Assembly: GCF_023913755.1 (NCBI RefSeq)
Contig: NZ_JAMXBJ010000046.1
Span: forward strand, 39,923 to 103,922
Source: Pseudarthrobacter cellobiosi
GTDB lineage: Bacteria; Actinomycetota; Actinomycetes; Actinomycetales; Micrococcaceae
DNA: 64,000 nucleotides
Direction of reading: 5' to 3'
In this document: positions 35,685 through 43,729 of the stretch, piece after piece
How positions within the stretch are numbered: the stretch's first letter is position 1
How the letters are laid out: every line of letters begins with the position of its first letter
Translations under genes and position numbers: made by a program
The notes under the pieces: generated by a model
Seen by the model: the letters and a program-made list of their open reading frames with translations, nothing else
Database searches by the model: none
Told to the model about the DNA's origin: nothing

Positions 35685-36854
35685 CTACACGAAGGCCGAT
35701 TTTCCGGTGACGGCCCGGCCAACAATCAGCGAATTGATTTCGTAGCTGCCCTCATAGGTATAGAGGATTTCGGCATCACCAAAGAGCTTACCCATTTCAA
35801 AGTCCGAGCTGATCCCGTTGCCGCCCAGCAGCGAGCGTCCCATCGCCACCGACGCGCGGGCCAGCCGGGTGCACGTGGACTTTGCCATGGCCGCCTGCGC
35901 CATCTCCAGCTTGCCGTCCGTCTGGATCCGGGCGAGCTGGGCCATCAGCGCCAGTGACGCGGAGGCGTTGCCCAGGATCTCCGCCAGTTGCTGCTGGACC
36001 AGCTGGAAGCATGCCAGTTCCTTGCCGAATTGCCTGCGCTCCAAGGAGTAGGAACGGGCGACGTCGAACGCGGCCAGCTGGATCCCGGCACCTTGCCAGC
36101 CGACCCAAGCGCGCGAATCCCGTAGGAGGTCGTTGGCTTTGGAGAAGTCCGTGGCGCCCGGCAGCATGTTGGACGCCGGAATCCTGACGTTGTCCAGCAA
36201 GATGTCCGCGTTCTGCATGATCCGCAGGCCGATCTTGTTGGCAATCTTGGTTGCCCGGTAGCCAGCGCGGTCCGTCTCCACAATGAATCCTTTGATGTGC
36301 CCGTCCGCTGCGTCGCGCGCCCACACCAGGGCAAAGTCCGCGATGGTCCCGGAGCCGATCCAGCGCTTCGCGCCGTTGATCACCCACTCGCCGCCCTCCA
36401 GCCGCGCGGATGTTTCCAGCCCGCCGGCGATGTCCGAGCCGTGCTCCGGTTCGGTCAGGGCGAAGGCGCCCAGCTGGGTAAAGTTCTTCAGGCCAGGCAG
36501 CCACTGCTGCTTCTGTTCCACGGAACCGAGGGCGTCGATCATCCCCACGATCAGTTCGTTGTGGATCCCCACGAGTGCCGACAGAGAAACGTCCGCCCTG
36601 GCCACTTCGACGTACATCAGGCCCTTGAAGAGCTTGGATGTGCCGTCCGTCTGCAAGGCGCCAAGCCCGTGCTTGCCCATTTCCGCCAGCAGCCCGAACG
36701 GGAATTCCTCGCGGTTCCAATAGTCAATGGATGCCTGCCGCACGGTGGACTGCAGGAACGCCCGGACCTCCAGGTAGCGCGCGCGCTCCTCTGCGGGCAG
36801 GAGGTCCACGATGTGCATCAGGTCTGCTTCTGGAAAGGGCGGGGCTTCGGTCAC
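35685..36854 (-). CDS. Acyl-CoA dehydrogenase (glutaryl-CoA dehydrogenase-like)
   Basis: About 389 aa. FAD and substrate motifs: FALTEPEHGSDIAG, GAKRWIGSGTIADFALVWAR, the middle-domain RNP-like NKIGLRIMQNADI and the C-terminal SDFEMGKLFGDAEILYTYEG, whose glutamate (YEGSYEINSLIVGR) is the catalytic base position of glutaryl- and short-chain dehydrogenases. The start is uncertain: GTG at 36854 or GTG at 36881. It is divergent from an acyl-CoA synthetase and MarR regulator, which likely forms a regulon through a shared promoter. Confidence 0.88.
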   Translation of the reverse strand: MTEAPPFPEADLMHIVDLLPAEERARYLEVRAFLQSTVRQASIDYWNREEFPFGLLAEMGKHGLGALQTDGTSKLFKGLMYVEVARADVSLSALVGIHNELIVGMIDALGSVEQKQQWLPGLKNFTQLGAFALTEPEHGSDIAGGLETSARLEGGEWVINGAKRWIGSGTIADFALVWARDAADGHIKGFIVETDRAGYRATKIANKIGLRIMQNADILLDNVRIPASNMLPGATDFSKANDLLRDSRAWVGWQGAGIQLAAFDVARSYSLERRQFGKELACFQLVQQQLAEILGNASASLALMAQLARIQTDGKLEMAQAAMAKSTCTRLARASVAMGRSLLGGNGISSDFEMGKLFGDAEILYTYEGSYEINSLIVGRAVTGKSAFV

Positions 36855-36947
36855 AACACGCTCACGTCCTTGTGGCTGCACGCTTCATATCCCTTCGGTC
36901 TTCCAAACCCTTGGATGTCCTAGTATATTGCACAGGGATGGATTCTT

Positions 36948-36963
36948 AGTGATGCGCATCACT
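36948..36963. promoter_or_regulatory. Perfect 16-bp palindrome, candidate MarR operator
   Basis: AGTGATGCGCATCACT lies 15 bp before the acyl-CoA synthetase ATG in the divergent promoter. A possible -10-like TAGTAT sits at 36921. The MarR gene is the last gene of the same operon. Confidence 0.5.
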
Positions 36964-36978
36964 GGACGAAAGGCCCCC

Positions 36979-38706
36979 ATGTCAGTCACCGATGACTTCC
37001 GCGAGGCACGCGACCGCCTGCTGACTCTGCATTCCGACTACCACCAGGCCAGGCGCGAGTTCGTGTGGCCGCGCTTCACGGAATTCAACTTTGCCCTCGA
37101 CTGGTTCGATCAGATTGCCTCCGATCCTGAGAAGGCCAACAATCCGGCCCTGGTCATCGTGGAGCAGGACGGTTCGGCCACCCGCCGGAGCTTCGCGGAC
37201 CTGGCCGCCCGTTCCAACCAGGTGGCCACCTGGCTGAGAAGCCAGGGCATGCGCCGCGGGGACCGGATGATCATCATGCTGGGCAACCAGGTGGAGCTCT
37301 GGGAGCTGATGCTGGCCGGCATCAAGCTGGGCATCGTCCTGATCCCCACCACTACCCTGATGGGTCCGGAGGACCTGGCCGAACGCGTGGAGCGCGGCGA
37401 GGCGGGCTGGGCCGCCGTCGGACGTTCCAACATCGGTAAGTTTGCCGGCGTCCCCGGGAACTACAAACTGATCGAAATCGCCGCCGGTGGCGGTTCAGCC
37501 GGCACCCCTGGGGCCCTCCAGTACACGGATTCGACGACGGCGGCAGTCACCTTCACAGCCGACGCCCCCACCCACGCGGACGAGACGCTGCTGCTGTATT
37601 TCACCTCCGGAACCACGTCGAAGGCCAAGCTGGTGGAGCACACCCATACGTCGTACCCGGTGGGGCACCTCTCCACTATGTACTGGATCGGCCTGGAACC
37701 CGGCGACGTGCACCTGAATGTGGCATCGCCGGGCTGGGGCAAGCACGCGTGGTCCAATTTCTTCGCCCCGTGGATCGCCGAGGCGTGCGTTTTTGTGTAC
37801 AACTACGAACGGTTCGACGCCCGTGCCCTGATGGAGCAGATGGACCGCGAGCACGTCACGAGCTTCTGCGCCCCGCCCACGGTCTGGCGGATGCTGATCC
37901 AGGCGGACCTGAAAGTGCTGAAGACCCCGCCCACCAAGGTGGTCTCCGCGGGCGAACCGCTGAACGCCGAAGTGATCGAACAGGTCCAGCGCGCCTGGGG
38001 CCCGACCATCAGGGACGGCTTCGGCCAGACCGAAACCACCGTCCAGGTGGCCAACACGCCCAGCCAGCCGGTCACCATCGGCGCCATGGGGCGGCCGCTT
38101 CCCGGCTACGACGTTGTGCTGGTGGATCCGAACACGGGGGAAGAAGCCGAAGACGGCGAGCTGTGCCTCCGCCTGGACCCCCGGCCGGTGGGGCTGATGA
38201 AGGGCTACTATGGGGACGCGGAACGGACTGCCGAGGCGTTCCGCGGCGGCTATTACCACACGGGCGACATGGCCAGCCGGGACAAACACGGTGTCATCAC
38301 CTACGTGGGCCGCGACGACGACGTCTTCAAATCCTCCGACTACCGGCTCTCGCCGTTCGAACTGGAGAGCGTGCTGCTGGAACACCCCGCCGTGGCCGAA
38401 GCGGCTGTGGTTCCGTCACCGGATGCGCTTAAGCTCTCCGTCCCCAAGGCCTATGTTGTCCTGGTGTCGGGACTGGAGCCGGGGCCGGAGCTGGCGGAGG
38501 ACATCCTGCGGTACTGCCGCGAACACCTGGCGCCGTTCAAGCGGATCCGGCGGCTGGAATTCGCGGCGCTGCCCAAGACCATCTCGGGCAAAATCCGCCG
38601 TGTGGAGCTGCGGCACAATGAGGAGCTCCGGCATGGCGGGGGCGCCCATCCCGACGGCTTGGGCGTGGAGTACGCCGAGGCGGATTTCCCGGGGCTGAAG
38701 GGCTGA
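36979..38706 (+). CDS. AMP-forming acyl-CoA (or aryl-CoA) synthetase
   Basis: A 575-aa adenylating enzyme starting MSVTDDFREARDRLLTLHSD after AAGG. The P-loop is LYFTSGTTSKAKLVEH, A5 is GFGQTETTVQVAN, the A7/A8 region HTGDMASRDKHGVITYVGRD and the C-terminal catalytic lysine in LPKTISGKIRR. It resembles medium-chain and benzoate-type acyl-CoA synthetases (SAMS/ACSM group). It would activate a carboxylic acid that the divergent dehydrogenase then oxidises. The identity of the acid is not visible. Confidence 0.9.
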   Translation: MSVTDDFREARDRLLTLHSDYHQARREFVWPRFTEFNFALDWFDQIASDPEKANNPALVIVEQDGSATRRSFADLAARSNQVATWLRSQGMRRGDRMIIMLGNQVELWELMLAGIKLGIVLIPTTTLMGPEDLAERVERGEAGWAAVGRSNIGKFAGVPGNYKLIEIAAGGGSAGTPGALQYTDSTTAAVTFTADAPTHADETLLLYFTSGTTSKAKLVEHTHTSYPVGHLSTMYWIGLEPGDVHLNVASPGWGKHAWSNFFAPWIAEACVFVYNYERFDARALMEQMDREHVTSFCAPPTVWRMLIQADLKVLKTPPTKVVSAGEPLNAEVIEQVQRAWGPTIRDGFGQTETTVQVANTPSQPVTIGAMGRPLPGYDVVLVDPNTGEEAEDGELCLRLDPRPVGLMKGYYGDAERTAEAFRGGYYHTGDMASRDKHGVITYVGRDDDVFKSSDYRLSPFELESVLLEHPAVAEAAVVPSPDALKLSVPKAYVVLVSGLEPGPELAEDILRYCREHLAPFKRIRRLEFAALPKTISGKIRRVELRHNEELRHGGGAHPDGLGVEYAEADFPGLKG

Positions 38707-38708
38707 GG

Positions 38709-39215
38709 ATGGCCGCGCCACTGCCCCGGGACCCCATCGCGGACGCCCAACGGAACTGGGAGGAGCACGGCTGGGCCGACGTCGCCGCTCCCATGGCTGC
38801 GATCACCGCGATCATGCGCACCCAGCAGATCCTGCTGGCCCGGATCGAGGGCGCCCTGAAGCCGTTCGGGCTGACATTCGCCCGCTACGAACTGCTCGCG
38901 CTCCTCAGCTTCGCCCGCAGCGGCGCGCTGCCAATGAACAAGGCGAGCGCCCTGCTCCAGGTCCATCCCACCTCGGTGACCAACGCCGTCGACCGTTTGG
39001 AAGGCTCGGGACTGGTGGCCCGTTCGCCGCATCCCACGGACGGCCGCACCACCCTGATCGAGCTCACCGCGGAGGGGCGGATCGTTGCCAAACGCGCGAC
39101 GGCGGTGCTCAACACCGAGGTGTTTGGCCAGTCAGGTTTCGACGCGGCCGATGTGGACAAGCTGATCCGTATCCTGGGCACGTTCCGCCGGAATGCCGGG
39201 GACTTCACGGGCTAA
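38709..39215 (+). CDS. MarR-family transcriptional regulator
   Basis: A 168-aa winged-helix regulator, two bases after the synthetase stop codon. The HTH region is SALLQVHPTSVTNAVDRLEGSGLVARSPHPTDGRTTLIELTAEG, the classic MarR wing with DGR. MarR proteins paired with acyl- or aryl-CoA ligases usually respond to the CoA thioester (BadR, HcaR, FerR types). The 16-bp palindrome at 36948 is its likely operator. Confidence 0.92.
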   Translation: MAAPLPRDPIADAQRNWEEHGWADVAAPMAAITAIMRTQQILLARIEGALKPFGLTFARYELLALLSFARSGALPMNKASALLQVHPTSVTNAVDRLEGSGLVARSPHPTDGRTTLIELTAEGRIVAKRATAVLNTEVFGQSGFDAADVDKLIRILGTFRRNAGDFTG

Positions 39216-39248
39216 GGGCGTCCCTTAGCGTTTGGCGGCCCAACGGGT

Positions 39249-39827
39249 CTAGGAGCGCGGTATGGCTCTCACGTGCATGCGTTCGCCCTGGGTTCCGAAG
39301 AGGCTGAGGAACTCCACCGCTTCGGTGTCCGCCCGGCCGAACCAGTGGGGTACCCGGGTATCAAATTCGGCTGCTTCGCCGGGACCCATCACCAGGTCCT
39401 GGCCGCCCAGGACCATCCTGAGTTTTCCGTTGAGCACATACAGCCATTCGTACCCCTCATGGACCTGGGGGTCCGGCTGGTCCGGCGTGCCGGCCGGCAG
39501 GATGTGCTTGTAGGCCTGGATCCCGCCGGGCCGCCTCGTCAGCGGGATGATGGTCATGCCGTGGCGGACCATGGGGCGCAGGTGCAGGCGGGGATCGCCC
39601 GTGGCGGGAGCCCCGACGAGTTCGTCCAGCGGGACCCGGTGCGCTTTGGCCAGAGGCAGCAGCAGCTCCAGGTTGGGGCGGCGCTGACCGGATTCCAGCC
39701 GTGAAAGTGTGCTGACTGAAATCCCGGTGGCCTCGGCGAGGGCCGCCAGGGTGGTGTTGCTGTTGCGGCGGAGGGCCCTGAGCCGCGGCCCCACCGCTGC
39801 CAGCACGTCGTCGAATGCTTCATCCAT
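39249..39827 (-). CDS. XRE-cupin transcriptional regulator
   Basis: A 192-aa protein. The helix-turn-helix is at about residues 10-65 (LRALRRNSNTTLAALAEATG, STLSRLESGQRRPNLELLLPLA). The cupin sensor is at about 110-185 (HEGYEWLYVLNGKLRMVLGG, GPGEAAEFDTRVPHWFG). The ATG at 39827 fits the family N-terminus; the ORF extension to 40115 is antisense to the flavoprotein gene. It is divergent from that gene across 66 bp and probably controls it. Confidence 0.92.
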   Translation of the reverse strand: MDEAFDDVLAAVGPRLRALRRNSNTTLAALAEATGISVSTLSRLESGQRRPNLELLLPLAKAHRVPLDELVGAPATGDPRLHLRPMVRHGMTIIPLTRRPGGIQAYKHILPAGTPDQPDPQVHEGYEWLYVLNGKLRMVLGGQDLVMGPGEAAEFDTRVPHWFGRADTEAVEFLSLFGTQGERMHVRAIPRS

Positions 39828-39893
39828 GTTCCCAGTTTGCCATTCCAGCAAATTTACTTGCCACCCGGAGCAGGTGCCGCGAACCATGGAGGC

Positions 39894-40868
39894 ATGAGAA
39901 CAGAAAATGACAACACGTACGATGTCCTGATCACCGGTGGAGGGGCCGCCGGCCTGAGCGCCGCGCAAATGTTGGGGCGGTCGCGCCGCTCCGTGGTGGT
40001 GGTTGATAGCGGCGAACCCCGCAACGCCCCCGCCCAAGGGGTCCACGGATTCCTGTCCCGCGATGGTGTCAGCCCCGCCGAACTCCTGAGGATCGGACGT
40101 GCCGAAGCCCAGCACTACGGCGCACGGCTAGTGGAGGGCGAGGCCGTTGCCGCTGCGGGCAATGCCTCCGACGGTTTTTCCGTGACCCTGGCGGACGGCA
40201 GCGTGATCCGCGGGCGCCGCCTGCTGATCACCACCGGGCTGGTGGACGAACTGCCGGAGATTGCCGGGCTCCGCGAGCGCTGGGGCAAGGATGTGCTGCA
40301 CTGCCCGTTCTGTCACGGCTGGGAAGTGCAGGACCAGGCCATCGGCATCCTGGGCAACGGTCCTTGGTCCGTGCACCAGGCCCTGCTCTTCCGGCAGTGG
40401 AGCGGCAACATCACCCTCTTCCTGAACGACCTGACCCTGCCCACCGACGACGAGTCGGAGCAGTTGGCCGCCCGGGGCATCAGGGTGGTGGCGGGTGCCG
40501 TTGAATCCTTGCGGGTGGAGCAGGACGTCCTGCGCGGCGTCGCCTTGGCTGGCGGACCCGAGATCGCCGTGGACGCGGTGGTGGTGGGACCCCAGGTGCG
40601 CGCACGGCTGGATGCCTTCGCCGGGCTTGGCCTCGAGCCGGCAACCTATCCAATGGGGATCGGGGACTTCCTGGAGACCGATGCCGACGGCGCCACCGCG
40701 GTCCCGGGGGTGTGGGCGGCGGGCAACGTGACGGACATGCGCGCGCAGGTCCTGGCCTCCGCGGCGGCAGGGGCGTGGACCGCCGTCGTGATCAACAACC
40801 ATCTGATGGCCGAGGAACTGGCCGCAGACGTTACCGCCCACCGGGAATCCCTGTCGGTTGCTCCGTAA
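39894..40868 (+). CDS. Thioredoxin-reductase-like FAD/NAD(P) oxidoreductase
   Basis: A 324-aa two-dinucleotide-fold flavoprotein. The FAD motif is GGGAAGLSAAQMLG (15-28), the redox-site segment VLHCPFCHGWEV retains a CxxC disulfide, and the C-terminal FAD motif is GVWAAGNVTDMRAQV. The start follows GGAGGC. The CPFCHG form and adjacency to an XRE-cupin gene distinguish it from housekeeping TrxB; such proteins are often low-molecular-weight disulfide or DepH/HlmI-like oxidoreductases. The physiological partner is unknown. Confidence 0.88.
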   Translation: MRTENDNTYDVLITGGGAAGLSAAQMLGRSRRSVVVVDSGEPRNAPAQGVHGFLSRDGVSPAELLRIGRAEAQHYGARLVEGEAVAAAGNASDGFSVTLADGSVIRGRRLLITTGLVDELPEIAGLRERWGKDVLHCPFCHGWEVQDQAIGILGNGPWSVHQALLFRQWSGNITLFLNDLTLPTDDESEQLAARGIRVVAGAVESLRVEQDVLRGVALAGGPEIAVDAVVVGPQVRARLDAFAGLGLEPATYPMGIGDFLETDADGATAVPGVWAAGNVTDMRAQVLASAAAGAWTAVVINNHLMAEELAADVTAHRESLSVAP

Positions 40869-40907
40869 CTGCCCTTTAGGGCGCTGAAAAGGGCCGTTGC
40901 GGAGCAA
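40858..40907. terminator. Bidirectional terminator between flavoprotein and enoyl-CoA hydratase
   Basis: TTGCTCCGTAAC (40858-40869) pairs with GTTGCGGAGCAA (40896-40907) with one mismatch. An internal GCCCTTT/AAAAGGGC stem lies inside. The flanking genes are convergent. Confidence 0.65.
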
Positions 40908-40926
40908 TGGATGGGTACGGGGTGGG

Positions 40927-41703
40927 TCAGCGGTGGTTGAACTCGGGCTGGCGCTTCTCCGTAAAAGCGGCCATGCCTTCCTTCTGGTCCTCGCTGGCGA
41001 AGAGCGAGTGGAAGATCCGGCGTTCGAACAGGACCCCCTGGGCGAGTCCCGTTTCAAAGGCCGCGTTGACGGCTTCCTTCGCGAGCATGGCCACGGGCTT
41101 GGACTTGGACGCGATGACCTCCGCGGCCTTGAGCGCCTCCTCCACCACGCTCTCCGCGGGCACCACTCGTGAGACGAGGCCGGAGCGTTCGGCCTCCTCG
41201 GCGCCGATGAAGCGCCCGGTGAGGATCATGTCCATGGCCTTGGCCTTGCCCACCGCGCGGGTGAGCCGCTGCGAACCGCCCATGCCCGGCAGCACGCCGA
41301 GGTTGATCTCCGGCTGGCCGAACTTGGCGTTGTCCCCGGCGATGATGAAATCGCACATCATGGCCAGCTCGCAGCCGCCGCCCAGGGCGAAGCCGGACAC
41401 GGCCGCGATGACAGGGATCCGCAGCCGGGTGAAGTCCTCCCAGCCCCGGAACCAGTCTGCGGCGTACATGTCCATGTAGCCCTGCGACGCCATTTCCTTG
41501 ATGTCGGCCCCGGCCGCGAACGCCTTTCCCGAGCCGGTGATCACCACCGCGCCCACGCCCGGATCGGCGTCCATGGCGGAGACTGCTGCCACGAGCTGCT
41601 CCATGGTGGCCTTGTCCAAGGCGTTCAGCGCCTCCGGCCTGTTGAGCGTGATCAGGCCTACCCGGCCGCGCTGTGCCACCAAGATGTTCGTGTACTCCGT
41701 CAT
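40927..41703 (-). CDS. Enoyl-CoA hydratase
   Basis: A 258-aa crotonase-fold enzyme. The oxyanion-hole motifs are [20 protein letters not shown] and [19 protein letters not shown], and both catalytic glutamates fall in expected places (GGCELAMM and [12 protein letters not shown] region). It hydrates 2-enoyl-CoA, probably methacrylyl-CoA in valine degradation, given mmsB, the CoA hydrolase and mmsA upstream in the same direction. A 48-bp gap separates it from mmsB. Confidence 0.92.
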   Translation of the reverse strand: MTEYTNILVAQRGRVGLITLNRPEALNALDKATMEQLVAAVSAMDADPGVGAVVITGSGKAFAAGADIKEMASQGYMDMYAADWFRGWEDFTRLRIPVIAAVSGFALGGGCELAMMCDFIIAGDNAKFGQPEINLGVLPGMGGSQRLTRAVGKAKAMDMILTGRFIGAEEAERSGLVSRVVPAESVVEEALKAAEVIASKSKPVAMLAKEAVNAAFETGLAQGVLFERRIFHSLFASEDQKEGMAAFTEKRQPEFNHR

Positions 41704-41751
41704 GCCTGACCTTTCAGCTGTTTTCGCGAGTTGCTGGTGCTGCAGATGGTG

Positions 41752-42666
41752 CTAGTGCTGCGATTTGTCGCGGATGTCCGTAATGATTCCGGAGAAGTCC
41801 CGGCCGGCTCCGCCTTCAGCGGCAAACGTATCGTAGATTTCCGAGGCGAGCGGTCCCAGGCGGGCCGCCACCCCGGCACTTTCCAGCGCATTCAGCGCCA
41901 GCCGCAGGTCCTTCGCCATCAGCGCCCCCGCGAAGCCCGGCTGGTAGTCGCGGTTGGCGGGGCTGGTGGGGACCGGTCCGGGAACAGGGCAGTTGGTGGT
42001 CAAGGCCCAGCATTGTCCGGAGGCGTTGGAGGCGACGTCGAAGAGCGCCTGGTGCGTCAGGCCCAGCTTCTCGCCCAGCACAAAGGCTTCGCTGACCGCG
42101 ATCATGGAGACCCCCAGGATGAGGTTGTTGCAGATCTTGGCGGCCTGGCCGCCGCCGTGCCCGCCGCAGTGGACCACCCGTTTGCCCATCACCTCGAGCA
42201 GCGGCCGGACAGCTTCGAAATCCGCCGCCTCGCCGCCCACCATAAAGGTCAGCGTGCCGGCTTCCGCACCCACCACACCGCCGGAGACCGGGGCGTCCAC
42301 AGCCCGGTGGCCGGCCGCAATGGCGAGCGCGGAGGCTTCCCGTGCCTCGTCAACGTTGATGGTGGAGCAGTCCAGGAACATGGTCCCCGGCTTGGCCTCG
42401 GCCAGCAGGCCCGGCTGTCCCTCCGCGCCGCGGTAGGCGTCCAGCACATGCTGGCCGCTGGGGAACATGGTCAGTACAACGTCGGCACCGGCAATGGCGT
42501 CCAGCGGACTGGCCGCCGTGGGGACACCGTGCGTTTGGGCGGCCGCCAGGGCGGCGGGGACCACGTCGAAGCCCGCCACGGTGTAGCCGGCACGAACCAT
42601 GTTAACTGCCATGGGCCCGCCCATGTGGCCCAGGCCCAGGAAAGCAACGGTAGTTTGTTCAGGCAT
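41752..42666 (-). CDS. mmsB: 3-hydroxyisobutyrate dehydrogenase
   Basis: A 304-aa beta-hydroxyacid dehydrogenase. The NAD-binding start is VAFLGLGHMGGPMAVNMVRAG. Substrate motif VDAPVSGGVVGAEAGTL and catalytic Lys region GGHGGGQAAKICNNLILG are both family hallmarks. It oxidises 3-hydroxyisobutyrate to methylmalonate semialdehyde, the substrate of MmsA. The start overlaps the end of the CoA hydrolase gene by 8 bp. Confidence 0.93.
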   Translation of the reverse strand: MPEQTTVAFLGLGHMGGPMAVNMVRAGYTVAGFDVVPAALAAAQTHGVPTAASPLDAIAGADVVLTMFPSGQHVLDAYRGAEGQPGLLAEAKPGTMFLDCSTINVDEAREASALAIAAGHRAVDAPVSGGVVGAEAGTLTFMVGGEAADFEAVRPLLEVMGKRVVHCGGHGGGQAAKICNNLILGVSMIAVSEAFVLGEKLGLTHQALFDVASNASGQCWALTTNCPVPGPVPTSPANRDYQPGFAGALMAKDLRLALNALESAGVAARLGPLASEIYDTFAAEGGAGRDFSGIITDIRDKSQH

Positions 42667-43729
42667 TGTCCGGCTCCTTTGTGTGCAGGTTGAGCTCCCG
42701 GTCCCCCAGCGGCGCGAAGAACCGTTCCACGTCCGCCTCGTGCACCTCGTGCAGCGTGGCCGGCTTCCATTGCGGCGTACGGTCCTTGTCCACCACCTGC
42801 GCGCGGATCCCTTCGCGGAAGTCCGGCGCGGCCAGGAACCGAAGCCCCACCCGGTATTCCTGCGCCAACGCTTCGTCCAGCGTCAGTTCCTTGGCCCGGC
42901 GGAGAGACTCCAGGGTCACCTTCACAGCCGTAGGGGACTTCGCCTCGATGGTCGTAGCGGCCTCGGTTGCTTCAGACCCAGGCTCCCCGCCCGGCGCGCC
43001 GCCCAAGGTCCGCAACCGCCGGACAATGTCCTCAGCGTCATCACTGGCATAGGCGGCATCGATCCAGTCGCGCTGCGCCTCCAGCCCGGAGGGCGGCGGG
43101 TCCTGGGCAAAGCGGACGACGGCGGCTTCCGCACTTTCGAGTTCCAGCGCCGCCGCCAACTCCGGCAGGCTCCCCGACGGGACAAAGTGGTCCGCGAGAC
43201 CCAGGAAAACGGCATCCGCCCCGGTCAGGTGGGCTCCCGTCAGGGCCGCATGCGTGCCGGTTTGCCCAGGTGACTTCGCCAGCAACCAGGTCCCGCCGAC
43301 GTCGGGCACAAACCCGATGGTGGTCTCCGGCATTCCTGTCCGGGTCCGTTCGGTAACCACCCGCACCGAGCCGTGCGCGGAGATTCCCACGCCGCCGCCC
43401 AGCACGAGGCCATCCATAAAGGCCACATAGGGCTTGGGGTAGGCGGCGATGAGGGAGTTCAGCCGGTATTCGTTCTGCCAGAAGTCAGCAGTTTCCGTAC
43501 CGCCGCCAAGGATGTCCCGGTAGATCGCCACAATGTCGCCCCCGGCGCAGAGGCCACGCTCGCCGGCGCCGTGCACCAGGACAGTGGCCACGCCGTCGTC
43601 GTCCGCCCAGGCGGTCAGCTGCGCCAGCAGGGCGTCCACCATGCCGGCATTCAGGGCGTTGACGGCTTTGGGCCGGTTGAGCGTGATGACGCCAAGGTGG
43701 CCGCGCTTCTCGAACAGAACCTCCGTCAT
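42659..43729 (-). CDS. 3-hydroxyisobutyryl-CoA hydrolase
   Basis: A 356-aa crotonase-family thioesterase. Motifs are ERGLCAGGDIVAIYRD, MDGLVLGGGVGISAHGSVRV, MPETTIGFVPDVGGTWLLAK and the C-terminal HIBCH-specific extension (TLDEALAQEYRVGLRFLAAP, FREGIRAQVVDKDRTPQWKP). It releases free 3-hydroxyisobutyrate from its CoA ester in valine catabolism. The ATG at 43729 shares a base with the mmsA stop (TGATG), so the long upstream ORF extension is rejected. Translation is coupled to both neighbours. Confidence 0.92.
   Translation of the reverse strand: MTEVLFEKRGHLGVITLNRPKAVNALNAGMVDALLAQLTAWADDDGVATVLVHGAGERGLCAGGDIVAIYRDILGGGTETADFWQNEYRLNSLIAAYPKPYVAFMDGLVLGGGVGISAHGSVRVVTERTRTGMPETTIGFVPDVGGTWLLAKSPGQTGTHAALTGAHLTGADAVFLGLADHFVPSGSLPELAAALELESAEAAVVRFAQDPPPSGLEAQRDWIDAAYASDDAEDIVRRLRTLGGAPGGEPGSEATEAATTIEAKSPTAVKVTLESLRRAKELTLDEALAQEYRVGLRFLAAPDFREGIRAQVVDKDRTPQWKPATLHEVHEADVERFFAPLGDRELNLHTKEPDNA

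Noticed and set aside
39828..40115. 96-residue upstream extension of the XRE-cupin regulator
   Set aside because: It is antisense to the divergent flavoprotein gene. The ATG at 39827 gives the normal family length.
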